From assembly GCA_947574135.1 (NCBI GenBank), contig CANPIM010000005.1, forward strand, positions 1-64,000: 64,000 nucleotides of DNA, in the 5' to 3' direction. Below the pieces are notes generated by a model, which saw nothing but the letters and a program-made list of their open reading frames with translations, was not told the DNA's origin and made no database searches. The stretch's first letter is position 1. Every line of letters starts with the position of its first letter. The position numbers and the translations under genes are program-made. The DNA is from an uncultured Lachnospiraceae bacterium. Lineage in GTDB: Bacteria; Bacillota; Clostridia; Lachnospirales; Lachnospiraceae. Positions 51,557-60,692 of the stretch are shown here, one piece after another.

Positions 51557-52383
51557 AATGCCTCACCTGCCTTTTCCAATTCTGCCATTGCAATGGCGTA
51601 TTCCTCATCGTTGGGAGCCTTTCCATGCCATCCGGCATTATTTTCCATAAAGGAAACTCCCTTGCCCTTTACACTCTTTACAATAATCGCTGTGGGCATT
51701 CCCTTGATTTCCCGCGCCTCGTCAAAGGCTGCCTTTAGCTTGTCAAAATCATGGGCATCGTCCACATTGATCACGTGGAAATTAAATGCCTCAAACTTCT
51801 TGTCGATGGGATAGGGGGAACAAACATCCGCAATATTTCCGTCAATCTGCAGGCCGTTATTGTCCACGATCACAACCAGGTTGTCCAGGTTCTTATGGCC
51901 GGCAAACATGGAAGCCTCCCACACCTGGCCCTCCTGAATCTCGCCGTCCCCAAGAAGCGTGTATACACGATAATCTGCATGGTCAATCTTCCCGGCCAGA
52001 GCCATGCCTACAGCCGCGGAAATTCCCTGGCCAAGGGAGCCGCTGGACATGTCCAGACCCGGTGTATGCTGCATACAGGGATGTCCCTGCAAATGAGAGC
52101 CAATATGGCGCAGTGTAGGCAGGTCCTCCTTGGGGAAGAAGCCTCTCTCAGCCAGCGTCGCGTAAAGTCCCGGTGCCGTATGACCCTTGGACAGCACAAA
52201 GCGATCCCTGTCAGCCTTCTTGGGATCCTTGGGATCAATATTCATTTCCTCAAAATACAGATATGTAAACACCTCTGTAGCGGAAAGCGAACCACCCGGA
52301 TGTCCGGCTTTTGCACTGTGAACGGAGGTAATGATGCTCTTACGAATCTCGTTCGCAGTCTTTTGAAGTTCTAACTTGTTCAT
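51544..52383 (-). CDS. Transketolase, N-terminal subunit
   Basis: A 279-residue subunit with the thiamine diphosphate domain: IITSVHSAKAGHPGGSLSATEVF, HPCMQHTPGLDMSSGSLGQGISAAVGMAL and the metal/diphosphate motif GDGEIQEGQVWEASMFAGHKNLDNLVVIVDNNGLQ. The start at 52383 follows AAAGGTGGG. Driven by the promoter at 52424-52452. Confidence 0.93.
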   Translation of the reverse strand: MNKLELQKTANEIRKSIITSVHSAKAGHPGGSLSATEVFTYLYFEEMNIDPKDPKKADRDRFVLSKGHTAPGLYATLAERGFFPKEDLPTLRHIGSHLQGHPCMQHTPGLDMSSGSLGQGISAAVGMALAGKIDHADYRVYTLLGDGEIQEGQVWEASMFAGHKNLDNLVVIVDNNGLQIDGNIADVCSPYPIDKKFEAFNFHVINVDDAHDFDKLKAAFDEAREIKGMPTAIIVKSVKGKGVSFMENNAGWHGKAPNDEEYAIAMAELEKAGEALCQM

Positions 52384-52423
52384 TTTTTTCCCACCTTTAC
52401 ATTTTAATAAAATTTCTTCTTTT

Positions 52424-52452
52424 AGTATACCCACTGGAGCTTGGAAGGTCAA
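52424..52452 (-). promoter_or_regulatory. Promoter (TTGACC-17-TATACT) of the split transketolase
   Basis: TTGACC (52447-52452) and TATACT (52424-52429) on the minus strand, 17 bases apart. It sits in the 80-base gap after recR and so separates the transketolase unit from the dnaX-ybaB-recR operon. Confidence 0.75.
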
Positions 52453-52463
52453 GCAAATTAATT

Positions 52464-53060
52464 TTACAGCTCCACCCGTCCCTCCAGAGCACGCAAAAGC
52501 GTCACCTCATCAATATACTCCAGATCACCCCCCACAGGCACGCCGCTGGCAATCCTGGTCACCCGGATACCCGAGGGCTTGATAAGCTTGCTCAGATACA
52601 TGGCAGTGGTCTCTCCCTCTAAGCTTGAGTTGGTGGCAATAATCACCTCGTCCACCTCCCCCTGGAGCCGCTGCATCAATTCCTTTAAGCGGATATCCGC
52701 CGGTCCGATTCCCAGCATGGGGGAGATGGCCCCGTGGAGCACATGGTAAACCCCCTCATACTTCCCGGTTTTTTCGTAGGCTGCCAGATCCCGGGTATTC
52801 TCCACCACCATAATGGTGCGGTGATCCCGTTTGGCATTCCTGCAGATAGGGCAGAGCTCCTCGTCTGTCATGGTGCAGCACTGCTTGCAGTACCGCACAT
52901 TTTTTTTCGCCTCGATAATGGCCGAGGATAAGGCCTCCGCCTGCTCCACAGGCATATTCACAATATGAAAAGCCAACCGCTGCGCCGTCTTGCTTCCAAT
53001 CCCCGGAAGCGCAGACAGGTTCTCAATCAGACGGCTGATGGGACTGCTGTAGTAATCCAT
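52464..53060 (-). CDS. recR: Recombination protein RecR
   Basis: A 198-residue RecR: helix-hairpin-helix start ([19 protein letters not shown]), C4 zinc finger ([16 protein letters not shown]) and Toprim domain ([19 protein letters not shown] ... GVYHVLHG) ending [22 protein letters not shown]. It acts in RecFOR gap repair. Its ATG overlaps the ybaB stop by one base. Confidence 0.96.
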   Translation of the reverse strand: MDYYSSPISRLIENLSALPGIGSKTAQRLAFHIVNMPVEQAEALSSAIIEAKKNVRYCKQCCTMTDEELCPICRNAKRDHRTIMVVENTRDLAAYEKTGKYEGVYHVLHGAISPMLGIGPADIRLKELMQRLQGEVDEVIIATNSSLEGETTAMYLSKLIKPSGIRVTRIASGVPVGGDLEYIDEVTLLRALEGRVEL

Positions 53061-53416
53061 TAGAACGGCATGCCTCCCAGACCGCCCATTCCGCCGGTAA
53101 GCTTAGACATGGCGGCCGCCGTCTCCTCCTCCATCTGGCGCAGGGCCTGGTTGGTGGCAGCCATAATGAGATCCTCCAGCATTTCCACATCATCCGGATC
53201 CACCACCTCCTGGGACAGCTTCACCTTTGTGACCTCCTTCTTGCCGCTGACCGTCACCTCCACGGCTCCACCGCCGGCCGCTGCCGTAAACTCCTTGGTC
53301 TCCAGCTCCTTCTGGCTCTCCTCCATCTGGCGCTGCATCCGCTGGGCCTGCTTCATCAGGTTATTCATATTTCCGGGCATTCCCATTCCTCCGGGAAATC
53401 CGCCTCTCTTTGCCAT
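53060..53416 (-). CDS. YbaB/EbfC nucleoid-associated protein
   Basis: A 118-residue DNA-binding protein: [22 protein letters not shown] helix, then [24 protein letters not shown] and [27 protein letters not shown], as in YbaB. It sits between dnaX and recR, its standard place. Confidence 0.95.
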   Translation of the reverse strand: MAKRGGFPGGMGMPGNMNNLMKQAQRMQRQMEESQKELETKEFTAAAGGGAVEVTVSGKKEVTKVKLSQEVVDPDDVEMLEDLIMAATNQALRQMEEETAAAMSKLTGGMGGLGGMPF

Positions 53417-53525
53417 GTTTCCTTCCTCCTGTTTTATCTTTTCTCTCTATTTTCTATAATATTCCATTCTATCTCAATGATTCCCCTCCAGTCAACCAAA
53501 AAGCCGGAGAAATCCTCCACAGTCT

Positions 53526-55178
53526 CTAGTCCTCCTCCAGCTCTATCTCCATGTGAATCACCTTTTCAATATCAATGGCCTTTATATTCCTGTTGGGATC
53601 TGTCTGCGCCGATGCCACCTGCACCTGTATTTTCCGCTGAATGCGCCGTTCTATAAGCTCCTCCAGCTGGGCAATATGATCTGCCTGCTTTAAGCTCTCC
53701 TCTGCCAGGGAATTTCTGGCAATAATGCCAAGCTTATTGTCTCCCAGAGCCTTTAACCGGGCGTCCTTAAGCATAACCTTCAGGCTGGGATGAGACTGAT
53801 TCACAATGGAATGCCAGTTTTGCACCACCAGCTCCACATCCTCTGACAGCGCAGGCTCTAAGGCTTCCGCTCCCTCCTCCGGCCCAGGGCCATATGCCGC
53901 CGGGTTTCCGCCGGGAACGCCGTATCCGCCGAAGCTGCCGGCCGCTCCAAAATTTCCGCCTGGGCCGCCGTATCCGCCTCCCGCTGCCAGGGCATGCAAA
54001 GCTTCCGGAGTAAGGCCGCCCATTCCTTCCTCCACCTGCTTTTCCAGAGCCCGCAGCCGATCCAAAAGCCCGTCCTGGCTGGACTCCATGGCCGGTTTAC
54101 ATAACTTTATCAAGGCAACCTCCACCAGCACCCGCTTCTGGGTGGCATACTTGATCTGCCCTCCCAGCTCAGAGAAAATCCGAATATACCGCATAAGGGT
54201 ATCTGTCTCCACCATCTGGGCCTCCTGGCGAAGCTGGTTGAGATTTTCCATGGAAACGTCCAGCACCTCCTCCATCTGTTCCGAGCTTTTCAGCAGAAGA
54301 AGATTCCTCAGGTACCAGGTAAAATCCGTGACAAACTGGGACAGCTCCCGGCCCCCCATGACCAGCTGCTCCACATCCTCCATGACCGCCACCAGATTTC
54401 CCGCCAGCACCTTGCGCAGCAGGCTGCTATACACATCCGTATCCACGGCCCCCAGCACCTCCAGCACATGGTCATAGGTCAGCTTTTGGTCCAGGTAAAA
54501 GGCGATGCACTGATCCAAAAGGCTTAAAGCGTCCCGCATGGAGCCGTCCGCCGCCTTGGCAATGTATCGCAGGGCCTTTTCCTCCGTCTCCACCTGCTCT
54601 GCCCTGGTCAGCTCCTCCAGCCGGGCGGTAATGACATCCGCCGTAATTCTCCGGAAATCATACCGCTGACACCGGGACAGAATGGTCACGGGAATCTTGT
54701 GGGCTTCCGTGGTTGCCAAAATAAAAATCACATAGGAGGGCGGCTCCTCCAGGGTTTTAAGCAGGGCATTGAAGGCGCCCATGGACAGCATATGCACCTC
54801 GTCGATAATGTAAACCTTATAACGCCCCTCTGTGGGAGAATAGGCCACCTCATCCCGGATTTCCCGGATATTGTCCACGCCATTGTTGGAGGCCGCGTCA
54901 ATCTCAATGACATTCATGGAGCTGCCCGCTGCAATGGCACGACAGGAAGGGCATTCCCCGCAGGGATTGCCCTCCACCGGCTGCTCGCAGTTTACCGCCC
55001 TGGCAAATATTTTTGCTATGGTGGTCTTTCCCGTTCCCCGGGTCCCGCAGAACAGATAGGCATGACCGATACGGCCCGCCTTCAGCTGATTTTTTAAGGT
55101 TGTCACAATATGCTCCTGTCCCTTCACATCCTGAAACTCCCTGGGACGGAACTTTCGGTAAAGCGCCATATAAGACAT
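53526..55178 (-). CDS. dnaX: DNA polymerase III subunit gamma/tau
   Basis: A 550-residue clamp-loader ATPase: YRKFRPREFQDVKGQEHIVTTL, Walker A FCGTRGTGKTTIAKIFA, four-cysteine zinc module (CEQPVEGNPCGECPSC), Walker B YIIDEVHMLS and sensor ATTEAHKIPVTILSRCQRYDF. A Gly-rich linker (about 400-440) precedes the tau-like tail. The ATG lies only 5 bases after the phosphofructokinase stop, with GGAG inside the end of that gene, so the two are translationally coupled. Confidence 0.95.
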   Translation of the reverse strand: MSYMALYRKFRPREFQDVKGQEHIVTTLKNQLKAGRIGHAYLFCGTRGTGKTTIAKIFARAVNCEQPVEGNPCGECPSCRAIAAGSSMNVIEIDAASNNGVDNIREIRDEVAYSPTEGRYKVYIIDEVHMLSMGAFNALLKTLEEPPSYVIFILATTEAHKIPVTILSRCQRYDFRRITADVITARLEELTRAEQVETEEKALRYIAKAADGSMRDALSLLDQCIAFYLDQKLTYDHVLEVLGAVDTDVYSSLLRKVLAGNLVAVMEDVEQLVMGGRELSQFVTDFTWYLRNLLLLKSSEQMEEVLDVSMENLNQLRQEAQMVETDTLMRYIRIFSELGGQIKYATQKRVLVEVALIKLCKPAMESSQDGLLDRLRALEKQVEEGMGGLTPEALHALAAGGGYGGPGGNFGAAGSFGGYGVPGGNPAAYGPGPEEGAEALEPALSEDVELVVQNWHSIVNQSHPSLKVMLKDARLKALGDNKLGIIARNSLAEESLKQADHIAQLEELIERRIQRKIQVQVASAQTDPNRNIKAIDIEKVIHMEIELEED

Positions 55179-55183
55179 GGTTT

Positions 55184-56257
55184 TTAATCTCCAAAGCTGA
55201 TGCCTATCATTTTGGCTTCTTTAATAATAGAGGAATCCGGGTCCACAAATTTAAGCTTTCCAGCCGATTTCTCCAAGGGAACCCGGGTGGTCTCCCCATT
55301 GACGATTCCGATCATATAGCCATAATCCTCCTCCGCAATGGCCTGGGCCGCCGCAGCTCCCAGACGAGTGGAAAGCACCCGGTCATAGGGACAGGGACTG
55401 CCTCCCCGCTGGGTATGTCCCGGTACGGTGACCCGCACCTCGATGCCCAGCTTCTCGGAAAGCTGGTCGGCAATCTCATAGGACACAGCCGGATAGGAAT
55501 AGGTTTTCATAAACTCCTTTAAATCCTTCTTGGACATCTCCGCCCGCTCCTTGGGGATGGCTCCCTCGGCCACGGCCAGAATGGTAAAGCCCTTCTTCTG
55601 CTTATTCCGGTTCTCAATGGCCTTGCAAATTTTCTTAATATCATAGGGAATCTCCGGGATCAGAATAATATCCGCGCCCCCGGCAATGCCTGCGTGAAGG
55701 GTGAGCTGGCCCACCTTATGCCCCATAACCTCCACAATAAACACCCGTCCGTGGGAGGCCGCCGTGGTATGAATGCAGTCAATACAGTTGGTGGCAATGT
55801 CCACAGCGCTTTGGAACCCAAAGGTCATATCCGTGCCGTAAATATCATTGTCAATGGTCTTAGGCATATGGAGGATATTCAGTCCCTCCTCCCGAAGCAG
55901 ATTGGCTGTTTTCTGGGTGCCGTTTCCTCCCAGAATCACCAGGCAGTCCAGGCGCAGCTTGTGATAGGTGTGCTTCATGGCCTCCACCTTATCCAGACCG
56001 TTCTCGTCCGGTACCCGCATCTGCTTAAAGGCCTGGCGGGAGCTTCCCAGAATGGTGCCGCCCTTTGTGAGAATGCCGGAAAAATCCCTGCCTGTGAGCA
56101 TCCGGTAATTTCCATAAATCAAGCCCTTATAGCCCTCCTCAAAGCCGTACAGCTCTACCTCCTCATACACATTGCAAACACCCTTTACAATCCCGCGCAT
56201 GGTGGCATTCAGAGCCTGGCAGTCTCCTCCGCTGGTCAGCATTCCAATCCTTTTCAT
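55184..56257 (-). CDS. pfkA: 6-phosphofructokinase
   Basis: A 357-residue phosphofructokinase: KRIGMLTSGGDCQALNATMRGIV, GGTILGSSR, a GGNGTQKTAN motif (residues 110-119) and PKTIDNDIYGTDMTFGFQSAVD. GGNG keeps the glycine of ATP-type enzymes but has Asn for the usual Asp. PKTIDND carries the lysine typical of pyrophosphate-type enzymes, so the phosphoryl donor (ATP or PPi) is uncertain. The start at 56257 follows GGAGGAGA. The dnaX gene follows by 5 bases. Confidence 0.93.
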   Translation of the reverse strand: MKRIGMLTSGGDCQALNATMRGIVKGVCNVYEEVELYGFEEGYKGLIYGNYRMLTGRDFSGILTKGGTILGSSRQAFKQMRVPDENGLDKVEAMKHTYHKLRLDCLVILGGNGTQKTANLLREEGLNILHMPKTIDNDIYGTDMTFGFQSAVDIATNCIDCIHTTAASHGRVFIVEVMGHKVGQLTLHAGIAGGADIILIPEIPYDIKKICKAIENRNKQKKGFTILAVAEGAIPKERAEMSKKDLKEFMKTYSYPAVSYEIADQLSEKLGIEVRVTVPGHTQRGGSPCPYDRVLSTRLGAAAAQAIAEEDYGYMIGIVNGETTRVPLEKSAGKLKFVDPDSSIIKEAKMIGISFGD

Positions 56258-56291
56258 AAGCAATCTCCTCCATTTCTCATTATTTCTCATC

Positions 56292-56323
56292 TACCCTCCG
56301 TGTGCCCTTGTACACGGAGGGTA
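56292..56323. terminator. 12-bp stem hairpin before pfkA
   Basis: TACCCTCCGTGT pairs with ACACGGAGGGTA around an 8-base loop. No U-tract on the minus strand follows, so it may be a weak terminator of the two preceding membrane-protein genes or an mRNA structure in the pfkA leader. Confidence 0.45.
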
Positions 56324-56371
56324 TGATTTCCTTCCCGCTTCTCCAAGCCAGCTTTTTAGAACATATGTTCT

Positions 56372-57049
56372 TTACAATTCTATCCTCTGGTTGGGCAGAT
56401 CCTCCACCCGTTTCATCCCGGAGCCCCGTCCCTCATTTTTGTATTTTCTCACAGCCAGAAATACGGTTAAAATCAGAAGAACAATGCTGATGGCAAACAT
56501 AATCCGCACTGCTGTAAAGCTTACAAACTTAATCACCAGAGGCTCCCCCATGGCATCCAGCTCGCTCTGGGTATATCCCATATCCTCCAGATACTCATAG
56601 AAATATCCGGCCAGCTCATCATCCATAACGTCCACAACTCCGGTCATATATTTTTCCGTAGTAGGCTCTGGTCCTCCCATCAGGTATTCGTAGGTTTCAT
56701 CCGAGATTTTCCCCAGATCGCTCACGTCTACCTCCCGTCCCTTTAAGCCCACATACCCCGTAGCCGTGGGGATCAGATAATAGCGGCCGTTTTTGCTGCT
56801 GTGGGTGCTTCCATCCTTATATTTGGTGGTTGCGGTTTCCGTGGCAAAGTAGTCGATGACAAACGGTACATTTCCCTCCACATGACTGCCTACCTTGAAC
56901 TCCTCTCCATCCAGCATGTCCTCAAAGCTGACAATGGGCTTTAGGGAAACCACAAAATCCCTGACATTCATATAAAACATCCCGCCGGCAAAAGCCAGAA
57001 GGATCCACATTTCGATTCCCATTGCCCTGAAAAATCTTTTGATATCCAT
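56372..57049 (-). CDS. Hypothetical membrane protein
   Basis: A 225-residue protein with an N-terminal helix (MWILLAFAGGMFYMNVRDFVVSL) and a C-terminal helix (VRIMFAISIVLLILTVFLAV), and between them an extracytoplasmic domain (FVIDYFATETATTKYKDGS ... YYLIPTATGYVGLKGREVDVSDL). I cannot name a family with certainty. It follows the 57069-57674 gene by 19 bases and may act with it. Confidence 0.7.
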   Translation of the reverse strand: MDIKRFFRAMGIEMWILLAFAGGMFYMNVRDFVVSLKPIVSFEDMLDGEEFKVGSHVEGNVPFVIDYFATETATTKYKDGSTHSSKNGRYYLIPTATGYVGLKGREVDVSDLGKISDETYEYLMGGPEPTTEKYMTGVVDVMDDELAGYFYEYLEDMGYTQSELDAMGEPLVIKFVSFTAVRIMFAISIVLLILTVFLAVRKYKNEGRGSGMKRVEDLPNQRIEL

Positions 57050-57068
57050 ATCTTTTCTCCCCCTGTGT

Positions 57069-57674
57069 CTATTTGTTTTTTATAGGACGCCCCTTGCGAT
57101 TTACACCCAAAGTGGTATTCACCCGCTCCTGAAAGGCCTTGGCAAACCCTCGGAAGGCCTCCGTCTCCTCCGGCTGCTGAATATTCACTTGACATTCCTT
57201 TCCAAATTTGGTGTTGCTTTCGTCCACCTGCAAGGCATAGATGTCTTTCAGTCCCGGAAAATGCAGTTGCAGGCAGAATTCATTGCCACCCACATGGGAC
57301 AGATTGGAGGCATCAAAGCGTCCGGCCTTTGTGTATACAATCCTTCCGGCCTCCACTCCAATGGGAATCACCCAGATATGATCCGCCTGGGTGGGCCGAA
57401 ATCCCACGGCATAATAGTGGTATACCTCCCGCCGCATGCTCCTGCTGCCATAAACCTCCTTGCTGTGAGCATAGGCTGCCATATATTGTGTCCCATCAGG
57501 AACCAGGTTATCAATGAGCTTGCGAATGTCCGCCTTTTCCTGACTGTTCACACCCTTTTTCTCATCGAATTTGGTCTTGATAAGTAACACAATCACGATC
57601 ACAGCAATCACCACAATCGTGGCAATAAACGCCTGGGGACTTACACCCACCACCTCTGCCATCTTCTCAATCAT
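57069..57674 (-). CDS. Hypothetical membrane-anchored protein
   Basis: A 201-residue protein with an N-terminal membrane helix (FIATIVVIAVIVIVLLIKTKF) and a soluble domain (AAYAHSKEVYGSRSMRREVYHYYAVGF, HIWVIPIGVEAGRIVYTKAGRFD). No family recognised. The ribosome site is AGGAGGAGAG. It heads a two-gene unit with the following membrane protein. Confidence 0.7.
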   Translation of the reverse strand: MIEKMAEVVGVSPQAFIATIVVIAVIVIVLLIKTKFDEKKGVNSQEKADIRKLIDNLVPDGTQYMAAYAHSKEVYGSRSMRREVYHYYAVGFRPTQADHIWVIPIGVEAGRIVYTKAGRFDASNLSHVGGNEFCLQLHFPGLKDIYALQVDESNTKFGKECQVNIQQPEETEAFRGFAKAFQERVNTTLGVNRKGRPIKNK

Positions 57675-57815
57675 GTGCTCTCTCCTCCTGCCTCGTATTC
57701 TGGTATCCTCCTAATACCAGTGCTTCTGCCTGCCCCGACACCTCCCTGCGTCCAGGGCCGATGCTAAAATTTTACCATAAAAGGCGGGGTATTTCCATAG
57801 TTTTCATTTCACCAT

Positions 57816-57844
57816 TTGCAAAAATCATGGGATTGACATATAAT
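57816..57844 (+). promoter_or_regulatory. Promoter (TTGCAA-17-TATAAT) of the ABC-class ATPase
   Basis: TTGCAA (57816-57821) and TATAAT (57839-57844), 17 bases apart, 52 bases before the ATG at 57896. AATAGGAG is the ribosome site. Confidence 0.7.
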
Positions 57845-57895
57845 AAAGCCACGTACCTGCTGCAAAACCCTGTTTAGAATAGGAGTAAACGTATT

Positions 57896-59593
57896 ATGAA
57901 ATCATCAGAGGATCTGAGAATAAAATTAAAATCCATTGATCACCGAAGCTACCCGGCCTACAAGGATCTCCAGGGTGCTTATGACTTTCGGGACTACCTA
58001 CTGTCCATTGACCATGTGCAGGGGGATCCCTTTGCCGCTCCCTCCCGCCTTTCCGTAAAGGTGGCAGCCAACCGGGCCGCCTTTCCCCCGGAGCTCTTTG
58101 ATACCTTTGAGAAGCGCATTACCCTCCAGGATCATCTGACCCGGCTTTTTGCCCGGCAGCTGTCCTCTGGCAGCTTCTCTGCCAAGGGCTCCGGCAAAAG
58201 CGGGCTCTTAACCGCCTCCCGCTGCGGACAGGAGGTTCTGGAGCGCACGGCCTGCCGGGTACAGGAGGGAGCCGTCACCCTGCGGTTTGAGGCAGGCTTT
58301 CCCGCAAGAGGACGCACCATTGATGCCCGGGAGCTGGAAAAGATGCTCTTTGACATACTGCCCGGCTGTGTAAGGGGAAGCCTTTTCTATAAAAATATCC
58401 GCCAGGAGAAGCTGAAAAGCGCCATTGCCCTGTGCGAGGACCAGCAGGCCATTCGGGAGCAGCTCTCAGAGCGGGGGCTCTGCGCCTTTATTGCCAATGG
58501 CTCCATTCTGCCCAGGCAGAGCGGCATTTCCGATTTACCCTTGAAGGACGGGGTACCCTTTCGCTCTCCGGCCTCTCTGGAGGTAAGCTTTAAGCTTCCC
58601 AACCGGGGAACAGTCACCGGCATGGGGATTCCCAAGGGCATTACCCTGTTTGTAGGAGGCGGCTATCACGGCAAATCCACGGTGCTGCAGGCCCTGCAAA
58701 ATGCGGTTTACAATCACATTGAGGGAGACGGACGGGAGCTGGTTATCGCGGATGACAGCGCCTGGAAGCTTCGCTCTGAGGACGGCCGGAGCATTTCCAA
58801 TGTGGATATCTCCCCCTTTATCCGCCATCTCCCCAACCGGAAGGATACCCGGCACTTCTCCACGGAGGATGCCAGCGGCAGCACCTCCCAGGCTGCCAAT
58901 CTCATTGAGAGCATGGAGAGCGGCAGCACCCTCATGCTCATTGACGAGGACACCTCTGCCACCAATTTTATGATTCGGGACAAGCTTATGCAGCAGGTGG
59001 TTTCTCCCCAGGAAGAGCCCATCACCCCCTTTATTGAGCGGGTCCGCAGCCTGTACCAGGATTTTGGCATTTCCTCCATTATTGTGGCGGGAAGCTCCGG
59101 CTCCTATTTCCATGTGGCGGACACCATTATCCAGATGAAGGAATATGTGCCCTGTGACATCACGGAAAAGGCCAAAGAGGCGGCCAATGCCTTCCCCGTA
59201 TTCTCCTCCGCCCAGGAGCTCTTTCCGGACTATCTGTCCAACCGGGCGCCCAAGCCCAATATGGCCCTTAGGAAGGAGGATCGCCTGAAGCAAAAGGCCC
59301 TGGGGACCAGCGAGCTCTCCCTGGCCAAGGATACGGTGGAGCTGCGCTACCTGGAGCAGCTGCGGGACAGCGAGCAGACCATGGCATTGGCCTATCTTTT
59401 GAAATATGTGGAGCTGCAGCTGTTGGACGGCAGAAAATCCCTCTGTCAGGTAGCGGATCTTCTGGAAAAGCAGCTGGATCAAAAGGGACTAGAAAGTCTT
59501 TTTGACAGAGGAGATGTGCGAGCCTCCCTGGCCCGGCCCAGGAGGCAGGAGATATTGGCTTGTATTAACCGGTATCGGAAGCTGTATTTTTAA
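57896..59593 (+). CDS. ABC-class ATPase domain protein (PF09818-like)
   Basis: A 565-residue cytoplasmic protein of the predicted ABC-class ATPase family. N-terminal MKSSEDLRIKLKSIDHRSYPAYKDLQGAYDF is the family start; the P-loop is ITLFVGGGYHGKSTVLQAL, the Walker B/D region MLIDEDTSATNFMIRD and SIIVAGSSGSYFHVADTII the switch region. These proteins have no membrane part; their function is unknown. Monocistronic, with its own promoter and terminator. Confidence 0.88.
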   Translation: MKSSEDLRIKLKSIDHRSYPAYKDLQGAYDFRDYLLSIDHVQGDPFAAPSRLSVKVAANRAAFPPELFDTFEKRITLQDHLTRLFARQLSSGSFSAKGSGKSGLLTASRCGQEVLERTACRVQEGAVTLRFEAGFPARGRTIDARELEKMLFDILPGCVRGSLFYKNIRQEKLKSAIALCEDQQAIREQLSERGLCAFIANGSILPRQSGISDLPLKDGVPFRSPASLEVSFKLPNRGTVTGMGIPKGITLFVGGGYHGKSTVLQALQNAVYNHIEGDGRELVIADDSAWKLRSEDGRSISNVDISPFIRHLPNRKDTRHFSTEDASGSTSQAANLIESMESGSTLMLIDEDTSATNFMIRDKLMQQVVSPQEEPITPFIERVRSLYQDFGISSIIVAGSSGSYFHVADTIIQMKEYVPCDITEKAKEAANAFPVFSSAQELFPDYLSNRAPKPNMALRKEDRLKQKALGTSELSLAKDTVELRYLEQLRDSEQTMALAYLLKYVELQLLDGRKSLCQVADLLEKQLDQKGLESLFDRGDVRASLARPRRQEILACINRYRKLYF

Positions 59594-59637
59594 AAACATT
59601 ATTGTAATAAAAACGGAGGATTGCTCCATTTACGAAA

Positions 59638-59707
59638 AAGGGGCTGTCCTGAAAACGTTGTTTTTCCATGGTATCATATCATTTTCAGGACAGCTCCTTT
59701 TTATTTT
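59638..59707 (+). terminator. Terminator of the ABC-class ATPase gene
   Basis: AGGGGCTGTCCTGAAAA pairs with TTTTCAGGACAGCTCCTT after a loop of about 26 bases, followed by TTTTTATTTT. The stem starts 45 bases after the stop codon. Confidence 0.8.
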
Positions 59708-59767
59708 GTGTGCTGTTAATCTTCTTTTCACTTGCTCCTTGCGCCCACCTGATGTTTCTGCCTCTCT

Positions 59768-60478
59768 CTACGATTTCCCCTGCAACTCCGACCAGGTATC
59801 CACCGACACCACGACGGCATCTCTCACATGCTCATAGTCCCGTGTCTCGATAATATCCAACACCTTTTTATGGGTCTCATACACATACTCGCCCTTTTGA
59901 TTTTTGTGGGTATTTTTTATGGAAGGCTCCATAAAGTCAATGACAAAATTATAGACCCGCTCCACCAAGAGATTCCCCGTTGCCTTTCCCATCAGGCGGT
60001 GAAATTCCAGATCATTTTGCAAAAGCTCCTCCGGCTTTGCCTGGGCTTTGTCCATCAACTGTTCCAGCTCCTTCAGGCTCTCTTTCAGAGCCATTCTCTC
60101 GGTATAGTTTTCTTCATAGTGCTTTAGAATCAGCTCCAGCACATCCGCCTCCAGCACACAGCGAAACTCATAGAGGTTTTCTAAATTAGGATTCAACATA
60201 AAAAAGCTAAAGAGAAAGGTATCCAACAGACCGTTTTCCGGAGATTCGCACACATAGGTCCCATTTCCCACCCGGATATCCACCAGTCCAAAGGCCGATA
60301 AAATCTTCATGGCTTCCCTGACGGAGCCCCGGCTCACCCCCAGACCTTCCGATATCTCCAGCTCTGTGGGCAGCTTATCCCCGGGCTTTAGCCGCCTTTC
60401 CATCAAAAGCTGCTTAATGCTGTTTACCACAATGTCCACCGCAGATTCTCTCTTGCTATGTTCAAATAAATTATTCAT
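59768..60478 (-). CDS. FadR/GntR family regulator (FCD domain)
   Basis: A 236-residue repressor: the GntR winged helix IKQLLMERRLKPGDKLPTELEISEGLGVSRGSVREAMKILSAFGLVDIRVGNGTYV, then a helical FCD domain (DLEFHRLMGKATGNLLVERVYNFVIDF) with the metal/ligand-binding Asp and His. FadR-type members respond to sugar acids or carboxylates. It is divergent from the second split transketolase and probably controls that locus. The start at 60478 follows GGGGAGAGG. Confidence 0.9.
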   Translation of the reverse strand: MNNLFEHSKRESAVDIVVNSIKQLLMERRLKPGDKLPTELEISEGLGVSRGSVREAMKILSAFGLVDIRVGNGTYVCESPENGLLDTFLFSFFMLNPNLENLYEFRCVLEADVLELILKHYEENYTERMALKESLKELEQLMDKAQAKPEELLQNDLEFHRLMGKATGNLLVERVYNFVIDFMEPSIKNTHKNQKGEYVYETHKKVLDIIETRDYEHVRDAVVVSVDTWSELQGKS

Positions 60479-60509
60479 CGCCCATTCCTCTCCCCTTGTA
60501 TTTATCACC

Positions 60510-60546
60510 ATTTTAGCACAGAAAAATCCAAATATCAAACGTTTGA
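60510..60546 (-). promoter_or_regulatory. gntR promoter (TTGATA-17-TAAAAT) with palindrome
   Basis: TTGATA (60533-60538) and TAAAAT (60510-60515) on the minus strand, 17 bases apart. A 12-base perfect palindrome TCAAACGTTTGA (60535-60546) overlaps the -35 box and is a candidate operator for autoregulation. Confidence 0.6.
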
Positions 60547-60578
60547 CAAAAAACCTTTTACAAATTCCCTAAAACCTA

Positions 60579-60607
60579 TTAACAAGTCAATCTATAAATG
60601 ATATACA
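60579..60607 (+). promoter_or_regulatory. Candidate promoter of the transketolase-ApnO-like operon
   Basis: TTAACA (60579-60584) and TATACA (60602-60607), 17 bases apart, about 85 bases before the ATG. An interrupted ATGAT...ATCAT repeat follows the -35 region and could bind the FadR-type regulator. Confidence 0.45.
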
Positions 60608-60692
60608 TAAAACATCATACATTTAATGTTTATTGTTTAACAGCAAATCCAAAAGCCGTGAAAATAATACACGGTAGGAAAGGAGCTTTCAC

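Noticed and set aside
59638..59707. Possible insertion-sequence end (inverted repeat)
   Set aside because: The hairpin with U-tract just after a stop is a standard terminator; no transposase is nearby.
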